Below the pieces are notes generated by a model. It was not told the DNA's origin, did no database searches, and saw only the letters and a list, made by a program, of their open reading frames with translations. DNA of 64,000 nucleotides from NCBI RefSeq assembly GCF_902459465.1, contig NC_047064.1, forward strand, positions 6,660,762 through 6,724,761, written 5' to 3'. Positions 44,001 through 55,166 of the stretch are shown here, piece after piece (position 1 is the first letter of the stretch; every line of letters starts with the position of its first letter). A program made the translations under genes and the position numbers. The stretch is from Asterias rubens. Taxonomy: Eukaryota; Echinodermata; Asteroidea; Forcipulatida; Asteriidae.

Positions 44001-47000
44001 GGAAAAGGTCAACAAAATACACATGACCAGGCGTGGATTAAAGATTTTTACTTTGGGATGAGGGGAGGTGTCTCCCAAAATACAATTGTTGTACATGTAA
44101 ACAAGACACTTGGCCATTCTTTCTTGGTCCTTTTGAAAGGACGTAAAGCGGTAGGTCCCTTGTATTGCGTAATGCACACGTTACAGATATCATAAGAGAA
44201 GGGGTTTGCCCTGGTGTTTCTGGTAAAGGCGGTTGAATCCGCCGCAGCACCCTATAAAACCCTATTAGAAGGTGCTACATAAATGGGTCTCATAATGCAA
44301 TAAATTAGCTTATCCTGCTGAAATACAATGGATGAGTGCTTTGATATGCCCATAGATGTATGAAAAAGCATTTGATAAGAGCCCAGTAAAATTGGTTTTA
44401 AGTAAGGATGTTTGACCTCCCAAATTATTACAATATTGTTATAACTTTCAATTTCTTGGCTGGGATTGCTCATCTTTTCATTTCAGCAATGACGGAATAG
44501 GGGAGGAGGCTGTGAGAGCAGCCATCTTGGCCTTCGTTGACAAACACTGTTGCTATGGTTCCAGACCAGCCAAGAACATGAACATCACTAGGACCATACC
44601 AACTCACGCGTTTCATGTAAGTTCGACTTGTACAATGGAGCATAAGTTAAGCCCGGTTCATACTTCCTGCGAATGTGAATGCAAAGCGAATATTGATGTC
44701 ACAAATTCTTATCGAATACTTCGCAACAGTTGAGCTGTGCTCAATTCGTTGCAGTTTGCACAATTAAAGCAAAACTCACAGAGAGCTCTTGAAACCCACA
44801 TTAGGAGCATTGCCAGAGCCATGCTTTATAATAATAAAAAAAAAACAAGAAATACCCAGAGAAACTACTTGTAAGGTCTTTTTTTCCTGCTAAAAGCTAG
44901 ACGGAATAAAGAAGGTCCAAAGGTCGCGAACTTTGTAATGAATATGTAAAAGAGAAAGTTACATTCAGCCTGGTTCTACTTCCTGCGACTGGGATTGCAA
45001 CACAAATTTTGTCGCCACATGGCTCGCAGGAGTTGAGCACATTTCAACTGATGAAAATTAGTCGTTGCCAATTTGTGGTGTCAAAATTTGTATGGCATTC
45101 GCAAGAAGTATGAACTGGGCTCATGTCTCCAGAACACTGAGGGCGGGGGCGCACCTTGAATTCCTATATGTACAACTACCTCACAGCGCACACCCTTGTC
45201 ATGTTATCTAAGGAATTGTTTTGTTTTTCTTTGACAGTATCTCTTAGAAACCTTCAATGAGTCAAGGACAACAAGTCGTAAGTTCCTGCCTTATAGAGGT
45301 GGAATAGTGGACGGGCCGCTAAATGGTGCCCCACCGCCGCCATGGTCGATGCACTGCATGCCGAATACAATGTTTGATACACACGAGAAGCAACTGGAAG
45401 TCCCACACACATCATATCTTAAGGTATGCAAAAGCTTGATGGAGTAGCGAAGGTCCAAAGGTCGCAGGATTAAACTTTTATCCTTTTAAAGAATATGAGA
45501 AGCAACTGGTCCCACACACATCATATCTTAAGGTACGCAATCAAGAAGAACAGTTCATAAATAGGATGTTGATCCACTGTATACCACAACATGGCTACTA
45601 TTACCAGAAGCCTGTTAGAAATGCAGTGACAGCATTCACTTCTGGAGAATTGTTTTTTTTTCTGTCTGTATTCTTTTTAAAATTTAAAAAAAGTTGTCCG
45701 TACATTTCAAATTTGTTATTAATTCTCCACTAAGTGTTTGACTTTTGAAATGTCGATTAAAGCTTACATGGTGGTTCTACGTTTTTCAAACGACCAAATA
45801 TCATGCCTGCACTATGTGACCTCAAGTGAGAACTATTGTTTCAGCTTATTTCTTTTTAAACTGACTTGGTTACAGACTTGCCATCGTTGTGCTGGGGCAG
45901 GTTTTGTACAGTGTGGGCGCTGTCATGGTCGAGGCAGGGTAAGTTTAGTGTATTGTACAAATGTATTTCTAGTCCTGTCCCAACGCTAGTTCTGCTGGGA
46001 AAAAAACCCATTCAGCAACTCAATGAGATTTGCATTTATACTTTTAAAATCACACTTATAAAATGTAGCAGACGTGGGGTCATCAGCAGACGTGGGGAAA
46101 TCATCACATTCATGGCACATTAATAGAGTTATTTCCCACTAAATTTGTGGGGTTTTTTTCCTCCTTTTACTCATCACCCATACACAAAATAACTATTATA
46201 TTAACTATTTTTGTATGAGTTGTAATTTTAACTGTATTTTGGCCACTGGCTACGAGTGTTAAAAACAATAGACTGTCTATCTATCTATCAGCCTGTTTAC
46301 CTCTGCTTTATTCAGGCACACACATTGATCGTTCACTCATAAAGTTCTTAAATTGGCTGTCTGACTTTTTTTGTGCTTTTTTAGGTTCGTTGTTCTTCAT
46401 GTAGTGGGAGTGGAAGAAGAACTGTTCATAGGAACGGGAAATCTAGACGAGTGTCTTGTTCCTGGTGCCATGGCTCGGGTAGAAGAAGGTATTTTTCTAA
46501 TTACTATTACAAAAATCACTGTTATACCTGATGACACCCAATACATGTATACCTGACAAACCTCTGACATGCTATGCACGCTATGGTGTGGTAACCCATG
46601 CCATGCCACACTTGCCTGTATTCCACGGGGATAAGAGATGTAAAAAAGGCACAGTCTGAAAAAGGCCTAGTGCGTCAGTGCCACAGACTGCCACGGGTAG
46701 AAGAACAACCGTTAAAGTACATAACCTTTGCAAATATTGGCACAAATTTCATTCCCACAAGACCTAAGAATCAGGGTGCATCTTTTTAAAACCCTTCCTA
46801 TTGTTTTTTCCAGATGTACACGGTGTGGAGGAGATGGCAGAGTGACTTGCCCAACTTGTAGCGGATTTCGCACGCTTCGTCATTTTATTCTCCTTTCAGT
46901 CAAGTAGTAAGTTGGAAGTTGTCTGCTCTTGATACTAGATCAATGCACTCTGCTAATACTGCCACTTTCTGACAAAGAAAGGATGCTATCCCACTCAAGT

Positions 47001-50000
47001 AAGATGTCAGCTCAGAAAGCCATTTTCACTGTTTGATTCATTTCAATGCAATCAACATAATTAGATTTCCAAATTGGTGAATAAAGGGGAGAATAACAAT
47101 ACAATACAATACAATAGGCATTTATATAGCGCCCTACAAAGATCTGAGCATTTGAACCAATTAAAAACAAACATTTTAGTCAAAGACAGTCATGAGCTGG
47201 TGAAGAAAAACAAATTAATTAAATTTTTTGTGAGAGTACTTTTTTTTGGGGGGGGGGGGAATCTGTTAAAAGATTAAGGAAAAAACTATAGGGCATTTAT
47301 AATGCACTATTGATCATGTCACATATTCTGAGGCGCATGTTTTTTTTACTACAAGTATGCTTGCTTAGTTTTTGAATATTGAGACCCTATTTTTTATAAG
47401 GGTTTACAATGTGATGTTGCACAATCTACTGCCTTACTATGCTAGAAACATGGGAGCCAAGCCTTCTTTTAACAATAAGTGTATGTTTGGGGGTGTTTTT
47501 TTTTTCTTCAATACCCAACACACAGAAACAATAGCGGTTCTGCTGATCAGAAACACCAGAGCTTAAGTCCATTGTGCTAGTAGTGAGTTGGTTTGACTAT
47601 GTGTCGTTGAGATAATTGGACACTTGTTATATATTTTTATTTGACCAGCGTCAACAATTTTTCTGACTACATCTTGGAGCGTTCTGATATGCCTGACGAG
47701 CTGATAAGAGACGTCAGTGGGCAGGTTGTCTTTGAGCAGACGCTCCCTTTTGTAAGTAATAAATTAATTTTAATGTAAACCACAAGGGAAACTGACTGGG
47801 TAAATTTTTAAATGACTTTTGGGGTTGAACAAAGAATTGACTAAAGTGGGATTCGAACCAACGACCTCCGGATTAACGTGCCGGCGCTCTACCAACTGAG
47901 CTATCTAGCCCTATATTGGCGGTGTCCCTATTTTGTCAATATCTTTGTTCGGGGTGCCAGTCAGAAGCCATACAACCGTTAACTGCCGTGTAGCCAGGGA
48001 TCACACCCAAATTACGATACAACCTGGGAAGCGGCAGCCAGGGGATGCGACTTTTTGTTTCAGATATCAATATAAACCACAAGGGAAACTGACTGGGTAA
48101 ATTTTGAAATGATTTTTGGGGTTGAACAAAGAATTGACTAGAGGGGGATTCGAACCAACGACCTCCGGATTAACGTGCCGGCGCTCTACCAACTGAGCTA
48201 TCTAGCCCTATATTGGCGGTGTCCCTATTTTGTCAATATCTTTGTTTGGGGGTGCCAGTCAGAAGCCATACAACCGTTAACTGCCGTGTAGACAGGGATC
48301 ACACCCAAATTACGATACAACCTGGAAAGTCGCATCCCCTTAAGGTAATCCGGAGGTCGTTGGTTCAAATCCCACTCTAGTCAATTCTTTGAATATAAAT
48401 TAAAGGAACGTTATTGGCCCAATGACCAGGGCACAAATGTAAAGTGCATTGTTTGTTTGTTATGATTATTTTCCTGTCAAGGAAAACTTGGCACCCCGCA
48501 AGGGGATATAAACACCAAGCTGGCAACAGCCAATCTATCTCGTACAAACATTGGTTTATTGCACAAATCAAGAAGTTGTGATTCAGTAACTAGTCGAAAA
48601 TGTTTATTCTAGTCATTGTGAAATCAGCGGTTAGCTTGGTAGGATTCGAACCCACAACCTTGTGATTGCAAGTCCTGCAGTGTGCTATATAAGAACTAGT
48701 TATTATTGTCACTATTACACTATTCATGATGTGGGTATTTGGTGCCAGTTATCTGGACCCTAGACTTTGTCTATCATTAGCTCAATTTGTCATCAGTTTT
48801 TGTTTTGTTCTTGCGTCAATTTCAACAGGTGTGGCCAATCTCACAGTATCCCGTCACTGAGGTGAACGAAAACTCAGTCCGGCTTGTTAGCGAGCATCGT
48901 ACTGCATGGCCATATGCAAAGACGTTACATCAGGTAATTATCTTGTTTTGATTTGCATGGACAATCTCAACTAGGACTTCTATCTTTGTGTATTGAAATT
49001 TGTGGCAATCAATGCCAAAAACCAGGCTGTTCCCTGCCAAAACTTACAGCTGGGTTTATTTTCTCATCAGATAATGATGTGTTCTTATGTATGAATTTTC
49101 TTACTATTTTACCCATACATTGATTTTTGTTTGGCAGTGCATACTCGGTATTTTCCTGAGTCCTGTGAAAACCAAAGAATCCATTGCCATATAAACTCAA
49201 GTGGGATTCGAACCAATGCTTTTTGCCCTTTGGCCTTTTGGCAGTTTAAAGGCAGTGGACACTATTGGTAATTGTCAAAGACTAGCCTTCACAGTTGGTG
49301 AACATTTTTAAACATTTTTTTGTGAAGATTTGAGCTCAATCGGTCATCTAACTTGCGAGATAATAATGAAAGAAAAAAACACCCTTGTCACACGAAGTTG
49401 TGTGCGTTGAGATGGTTGATTTCGAGACCTCAAGTTCTAAATTTGAGGTCTCGAAATCAAATTCGTGGAAAATGACTTCTTTCTCGAAAACTATGGCACT
49501 TCAGAGGGAGCCGTTTCTCACAATGTTTTATACCATCAACCTCTTCCCATTACACGTTACCAAGTAAGGATTTATGCTAATAATTATTTTGAGTAATTAC
49601 CAATAGTGTCCACTGCCTTTAAATCCTATATTTTAGCAGCGGTACCTTATAATAACAATCTAATTGGTGTTAAATTTGCCTTGGGATGAAGAATACTATT
49701 ATATTATTACCCAAGTAATATGCAAATGGGTTTTCTTTACACCGGCCTAGAGTAAGGTACTGAGTAAACTTAGCTTTACACACATCAGTAAATGGGTAAA
49801 ACCAAATGATATTCTTTATCACTGATACAAATTTAACATCTGTTAAGTCTAGGAGTTTTGTTTCTAGTTTTGTGAGTTTGTTCTTTTCATTTTTTTTTTT
49901 TTTAGAGACAAACTCTTCGTTCAGTACCTGTAACCGAGGCTCACTATGATTGGAAAGACGTGAGTACACGTTTCTGGGTGTACGGCTTTGAACACAAGGT

Positions 50001-50052
50001 CCATGCACCAGACTACCCACACCAATGCTGCTGGGGCTGCAATGTACTGTAA
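41088..50052 (+). CDS. SSUH2: SSUH2-like protein with N-terminal Q/Y/G/P repeats
   Basis: Homologue of vertebrate SSUH2 (ssu-2 family), which carries DnaJ-type cysteine-rich zinc motifs without a J domain; molecular role poorly known. Twelve in-phase exons: 41088-41112, 41372-41692, 42686-42853, 43883-43952, 44487-44616, 45238-45423, 45876-45938, 46385-46488, 46814-46906, 47649-47751, 48829-48933, 49906-50052; 504 residues. Order: about nine QQQGYGAP octapeptides, an acidic Pro-rich linker, the conserved segment [15 protein letters not shown], then six CxxC motifs, most in CxxCxGxG form ([46 protein letters not shown]), and the family C-terminus ending [16 protein letters not shown]. Start: ATG at 41088 with a good donor after TTACAACAG-like sequence; an unspliced alternative ATG at 41338 reads in frame into the repeats. 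Downstream exons match the family throughout. Confidence 0.94.
41395..41680 (+). repeat. 24-bp coding repeat (QQQGYGAP) in SSUH2 exon 2
   Basis: About nine near-identical 24-bp units, encoding QQQGYGAP with variants QPQ, HQQ and QQQSYGAP. The region is open in other frames and on the other strand only because of the repeat; those frames are not genes. Confidence 0.93.
41899..42077 (-). repeat. family D short interspersed repeat, nested
   Basis: Bounded by CAGGCCTG on both sides, with AAGGGCACCAAGGCATTTTC, the reverse of GGTGCCCTT in other copies. Confidence 0.7.
42174..42549. mobile_element. family C MITE, TTTAA-flanked, nested
   Basis: Ends AAAGCCATTGGACCCTTTCG and CGAAAGGGTCCAATGGCTTT are inverted complements, flanked by TTTAA on both sides. 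Central perfect palindrome AATTCTCGTTAACGAGAATT (42371-42390). The left half shares CCTGTGAAAATTTAGGCTCA with family A. Confidence 0.92.
43490..43660 (-). repeat. tRNA-derived SINE-like element in SSUH2 intron 3
   Basis: Plus-strand CTCTATCAACTGAGCTATCG (box A complement) followed by the tail block shared with 47900-48020 (CAGTCAGAAGCCAT-like, GTGTAGCCAGGGATAACACC). Confidence 0.65.
44180..44310 (+). repeat. interspersed repeat with GGTGCTACATAAATGG tail
   Basis: Shares GGGGTTTGCCCTGGTGTTTC and the segment GGTGCTACATAAATGGGTCT with a reversed copy near 60650-60775; a related tail is at 50645-50700. Confidence 0.6.
44649..45120. mobile_element. two family F foldback elements in SSUH2 intron 5
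   Basis: Copy 1 starts AGCCCGGTTCATACTTCCTG at about 44649; copy 2 spans about 44967-45120 and ends GCAAGAAGTATGAACTGGGC. Other copies at 21641-21800 and 56725-56816. Confidence 0.65.
45490..45540 (+). pseudogene. partial duplicate of SSUH2 exon 6 end and donor
   Basis: GAGAAGCAACTGG, CCCACACACATCATATCTTA and AGGTACGC repeat the last part of exon 6 (about 45385-45430) with a small deletion (AAGT lost), shifting the frame. It lies in intron 6 and keeps a GT donor but has no acceptor. Confidence 0.75.
47098..47150 (-). repeat. (CAATA)n plus GCGCTATATAAAT-type tail
   Basis: ATACAATACAATACAATA precedes TTTATATAGCGCCC, a reversed LINE/SINE 3' tail. Confidence 0.5.
47779..48398 (-). repeat. tandem pair of tRNA-derived SINEs plus a partial third
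   Basis: Two nearly identical units (about 47779-48050 and 48072-48330) each contain, on the minus strand, GATAGCTCAGTTGGTAGAGC and GGTCGTTGGTTCGAATCCC. A plus-strand fragment with GGTCGTTGGTTCAAATCCC follows at 48340-48398. tRNA-like promoter boxes are present, but the repeats are too long and duplicated to be tRNA genes. Confidence 0.82.
48625..48700 (-). repeat. tRNA-like SINE fragment
   Basis: Plus-strand GTAGGATTCGAACCCACAAC and CTTGTGATTGCAAGTCCTGC are the complement of a tRNA-type box B and anticodon-arm region. Confidence 0.45.
49246..49622 (+). mobile_element. family A MITE, complete, SSUH2 intron 11
   Basis: Best-preserved copy: TTTAAAGGCAGTGGACAC at the start, GTGTCCACTGCCTTTAAA at the end, hairpin GATTTCGAGACCTCA / TGAGGTCTCGAAATC at 49418-49458. 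Confidence 0.94.
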
Positions 50053-50629
50053 ACTTGATGGAGCAACTGTAAGATGTCTTCACCAACCTGGCGTAACGAG
50101 GCAGAGTTATCAAGCTTATCAACAGGAGCAGGAGTGTGGGTTCCAGTCCTGGTTTGACACTCGCAGGCATAAGGTTTATCCCGATTCAGAACGGCAATGC
50201 TTTGTGGGAAAGGGTATGGGGCAGTTTGCTATGCGATGTATGTTGTCATGCACGACTTGCGCACGCATCACCTATATCTTTGTGTGAGTTCAACAGCGCC
50301 CTCTCTTGATATTTTGCTATTGGCGATAAACCTTATGATATTCTTCTTACTTTAATCTGGTTTCTTGGGAAAATCTGAACACTTGTGATTAAAGGGCTTG
50401 AAGCGCCTTTTAAAGCCTATACCATGTCTACACGCAGGTCAGCCCCCCATACTCCATAAAATATTCCTACATTTTTCCAAATAACATGCCTACAACTAAA
50501 ACACTTCACAATTATTGCCGCAAACTGGATAGGGCGTAAAGCCGTGGGTACGGGTATGGTGTAATGACCCAAACAAAAAATATCTCAGTTACACTTATGA
50601 CTAAGAGACGGTGGTTTATTTGGCCTGAG

Positions 50630-51420
50630 TCTCTCTGGCAATTGCGCAGCAGCACCTTGTAAAGCCTTATTAGGGTGCTATATAAATGTGTCTCATAGGA
50701 CCTACATAAAATTGTTGTACAATTAGCTAAGAACAATTACTTGTGCACAAAATTTAATCAGGAAAAAAATAACATCAAAGGTACATGGAAACTTATAAAT
50801 TCATTACTCAATAAGCATAAACAAAGTTTGAACCCCACTTATTTTTGTACTGATGACAATAACAAAATTACTGCTAGGAAAGACATTGCTGATGCCTTTA
50901 ACAAGTACTTTGTTGACATAGGGAGTAACCTTGCCAGCAAGCTACCATTATGTAACACCCCTGTTGAAACATTCCTTGGTGCAAGATGTTCGAATTCACT
51001 CTTCTTGACACCCATTACGCAAGGAGAAATTGCAACATTGAATAAACGTTAATATCTATCTATCTATAACCTTACTTAAATGTGTTTCTCTTTGTTCAAT
51101 TGCCTTGAACACCTTGTATAAAGACGGTCTGTCCCTATAACTAGAAGGTAGGGCAGGGGAAAGCTTATTAGCTGTGGTTGTCCCACGTCTGTGGAATGAG
51201 CTTCCTTGCTTGTATGAGAGAAGCGATCTCGTTGCCTGTATTCAAATGTCTTCATAAGCAATTCCAGGGTCAATTTGTATGTTGTACATGTTTGTTGTAG
51301 GTTTTTTGTTTTGTATTTAATGTTTCCTGTAAAAATGTGCTATTTTTCAAATAGCGCTATACAGATGCTCTGTACTATTATAATTAAATTAATATATTAA
51401 TATTATTATTATTACCATCT
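50630..51420 (+). mobile_element. non-LTR retrotransposon (LINE) fragments
   Basis: The frame 50741-51052 encodes a segment typical of the region before the reverse transcriptase (KGTWKLINSLL, DAFNKYFVDIGSNLASKLP). After TATC repeats, 51150-51253 encodes the C-terminal landmark LLAVVVPRLWNELP. The reverse transcriptase between them is deleted. A tail resembling GCGCTATACAGATG and an ATT-rich stretch follow. Strand and order support one degenerate CR1/Jockey-type copy. Confidence 0.75.
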
Positions 51421-51489
51421 TGATGCATCAAACTATTTGATAAATCTAAAACTTAATTACCTCCAGGTATTGGCTCTGTGTATTTCACC

Positions 51490-51800
51490 TTTATAGGCAA
51501 AGTATACCTTTGGATTTAGGACCGATCGATACAACAAACTAACCTGTGAAACTAGTGGAAACTAGGGGAGCGAATGTGTCCATGCTGGAAGAGTAATCCC
51601 TTATTATGTACGAATACTCAATCAAAAACAGAAACGTTAATCAAAGTGATGCTTTTCATAACCACATTACCTTGAGGGACAATGTTTTTCTCAAAATGCT
51701 GTATTCTATCAAAACATTCTGTGGGCCTCTAACCTAATGTTTTTACTGCCATTATTGTTACGAGTGATTACCAAATGTTCATTTTCCATTTACCTGTACT
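51490..51800 (+). mobile_element. degenerate family A-like element
   Basis: Keeps TTATAGGCAAAGTATACC, AACAAACTAACCTGTGAAA, TTTTTCTCAAAATGCTGTAT and CGAGTGATTACCAAATG in family order, with low identity. Confidence 0.45.
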
Positions 51801-52789
51801 GTAATGATACATGAAGCTGTTTTAATGCACTTCAGCCTTATTATCAATAAGAAATATACATACTCTGTAAATATTTTCTGTAATTATTTATTTACTTAAA
51901 TCAATGTTCATTTCTTTTGAACTCAAGTACTGTATGTGTTCTATTTCTGTAGATATTTGTTAATAGTACTACAAGGGGGCAGCACATGGTTCAGTTTACC
52001 TGTAAGTACAGGTTTTCCTGACCAATGTCGGCAAATCATTAATGCTCGTCCAAAGTCACGCATTTTTCTCTAATCTACTCAAAATGTGTTTTATTAAGAT
52101 GTCAATGCATTCAGTTTTACTAGAATTTTTTTCTTGTTCAGATTTTTCCTTTTTTTTTCAGATTGTTCCAATGTTTCCTTGTTCAGATTCCGGTTTTGTT
52201 TTGTAGGCATTTGAGACTACACTTTGACCATTCTGAAGTTTGATTCCGATCTTTTACAATTAACACTAATGTTCGACGCATGCTTTAATACAAGACATTA
52301 TAACTATTTAATTTACTTACTGTACCATTAATTTTAAGTCAAACTAAAGTTTGAGTTATATAGGCAATGTATACATACAGTTGTTTCTTGTTATAACAAG
52401 ATCACTGGGACTGGCCAAATTACCATTTTATACCAACAAAATTATGAGAGGACAGCAAAAAAGCATAAGTGACAGTCAGGTCTCCAGGGTGTACTCTTGA
52501 TAACCATGCTCTTTTAAAACAAGGGTTGACTATATGTAATTTTAAAAACTTGAACAGTATTAACAAATTCTAAATATTAGGACCAAAAAGGCTGTGTAGT
52601 AAGAAGCGAGCCCCACCCCCCCCCCCCCTAAAAAAAAACAGTTAAGAGCCTCGATTCTTGGACTCAAGCTTTTTGTTTGGGGCCTCACAGGGTCACACTC
52701 GGGCTTCGCCACAACACTGCTAGAACTTATTATTGTGACCAAACTTTGGATAGTTGAAACATTTTGTGTTGTTTTAACGTAAATGTTTT

Positions 52790-52860
52790 TTGTATTAAGC
52801 GCCTTGAGGCCTACCATAAGGCGCTATATAAATAAATATGTATTTATTATTATTAATAAT
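52790..52860 (+). repeat. LINE/SINE 3' tail with (ATT)n
   Basis: AAGCGCCTTGAGGCC and AAGGCGCTATATAAAT followed by TATTATTATTAATAAT. Confidence 0.6.
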
Positions 52861-53029
52861 ATTAATGTGCTTTTCATCTTAAAAATTATTCTCAAGCAGC
52901 TTGTGTACTAAATGAATTATGCATCAAACTGACATAAAAACAAAAAACATGTTCGTTGTCATTCTAAATGTTTGCTGAAAGTCTTGTCAAACAAATAAAA
53001 ACAGTAAACTCTGCACTGAGAGATGGAAA

Positions 53030-55166
53030 ATGTAGTTTCTAGTTTATTTTATTGCAGTCATATTCATATCTTCACACTTTACAGACAAATAAAATATAGA
53101 GTGATATTTTTCAAAATTTCAATACGAAAAAAGAAACTTCCTGAAAATGCTCCTCTTGAGTGAATTGTTTACATCCTTTTGAACTTCCGTAAAAACTCTA
53201 CATAAATACAAATTATTTCAAAGAAAACAAAAAATAAACGTTTACTTATATATAATATTTTTTAGCATTTTTGTGTTTTTAAAACTCCAAATGAAAAAAT
53301 GCTGATTGTCAGAAAATAACAGCTTTGGTTAAGTTGTTTAGCAAAAAAAAAAAGGGAGCAGTAGGGCACCAGCACTGCAAATGTACATTAAAATGGCATT
53401 TCAGCTGGTAAACTGCGGGTTCGTACAGAGTGCAATCTCACTAAAATGTGAGATTTAACGTCTTCTTCTATTGGTGTACAATTCATGCCTACATGAAGTC
53501 TAGGCTCTTTGGCTCTTTTGTCAGAAAGCGATGTGACATGCACTATACTGATTGTGGACAAGTTGTTAATGGTCTGTTGCGGTGAGATAGTCGAGTCGTG
53601 TTGGTGGGGTAAAAATTCAGGTTTCCGCAATCGAAACTCATCGATAATAAAGTGTTTATTTATAATCTGGAAAAAGGCCTCAACTATATACATAAAATGC
53701 CAACCCTGTAAATCTTTGGTATATTAATACCTGCTAGGAATATTTTGGTCAAAAACTAATAAAAAAAATCCTCCTCATAAACATGTATAACACTTTTTTG
53801 TACACAACTTCAATTACACATGAAGAAAAAATATATACATGTAAAACCAAATGAGGTTGAATTTGACACCTCAGTTACAATATCTCATTTCACCCAAAAC
53901 AACTTTAGTGTAAGACTTTTTTTCAGTTGGTATAAGGCACTCACAATTCTTTTTGTGTCTTAAAATTACTGAAAAGATTTCACACGTGGACGGATCAAAA
54001 ATATTTCGTAGTATTAACAAATTATTCTACATTTTTTTATGACTGTTAAAGGTGCAGCAGTTAAGGCATATTGTTCTCCATCACACAAAAGAACAGTCAG
54101 TGATCATTTGCCTGCTTACTTATTTAAAGGAACGTTACAGAATTGGTAAGAAACAGAAATCGTGAAGATCACAGATTGACATAAAATTTACACGGTCTAC
54201 TGATGATGATAGTAGAAAACATCCCTCGAAATATTTATGTCTGAAATTTAATATTAATTTTTTTGTTATGAGAAATAAATAATCTAATTTCGCGTTTTGA
54301 GTTTATCGCTCAGTGAGCGTTTTATTCATTTTTGTTTTGGCATCGATGCAATGCAAACTTTGTAATCGATTTTTCACTATTGTCTCGTGACCCAGATGGC
54401 CGATCGATCTCAAACTTCTACAGGTTTGTCAGTTTATGTACAGTGTGGATTACATAAAGTGCTTAAACTGCCAGCAACTTTGTTGCTAGTAAAACCAATT
54501 CTGTAATGTTCCTTTAAGGAAGCATCTCACAATAGGCACTTGTGATTAAATGGGATGACCAATCTTCTACACTTATAAAGGGGCTGTGTTGTCATGATCA
54601 AACAGGGCTTATGGCTGTACATGGAATTCTGATATATCACCCAGTTACTACACTAGCACGCCCTCTCTTCATATTATATCTATGGAGAGCGCATTGCAAT
54701 AAATTATGTCACAATTCCATAGTTAGCCACATGCCCGCTTTCATCATAGCGACAAGCCCCTTTGAATCTTTACATTTTATTGCTGTGTTCATTTTCTAGT
54801 CAGGAGAACACCTGCTGCTGAAAACACTGCTGCCCATCCTCCCCCCCCCTTCAAACTTGATCACCTCCCACTCGTTTAACTAACTCATTTTCAACAACTC
54901 TGACTTATAGTGCATGTAATATATACATATATTTATTACTGAAAGACATATTCTGTGAATGAGAGCTCCTTGTAAAGGAAAGCACAGCTCACATGACGAC
55001 ACAAACTCCAGATTTCTGAGTCTCTTCTCCTAAAATGCATGAAAAAGGGCAACATATAGAATAATGGTTTAATGATTTTATAGTACAGGACCTTAGCTAC
55101 AGTTTGTACAAATTGTACACAAAATGAAAACAGTTGTGATGGATTTGTTGGAAACAAAGCAACAAC
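53030..55166. other. probable 3' UTR/downstream region of the kinesin gene
   Basis: AT-rich sequence with several minus-strand polyadenylation-like hexamers (TTTATT on the plus strand, e.g. near 53045), interrupted by the family B MITE at 54124-54517. No coding exon recognised. SSUH2 and the kinesin gene converge on the 50.05-55.17 kb interval. Confidence 0.4.
54124..54517 (-). mobile_element. family B MITE, complete, 394 bp
   Basis: Ends TTAAAGGAACGTTACAGAAT and ATTCTGTAATGTTCCTTTAA are inverted complements, with TTAA at both outer edges. Internal landmark GCTCAGTGAGCGTTTTATTC. Confidence 0.92.

Noticed and set aside
47841..47912. Functional tRNA gene
   Set aside because: A and B boxes are good, but the segment is part of a longer duplicated SINE unit and a mature acceptor-stem pairing was not evident.
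49670..50170. 166-codon minus-strand open frame
   Set aside because: It overlaps the last SSUH2 exon in antisense and includes intron sequence; no family features.
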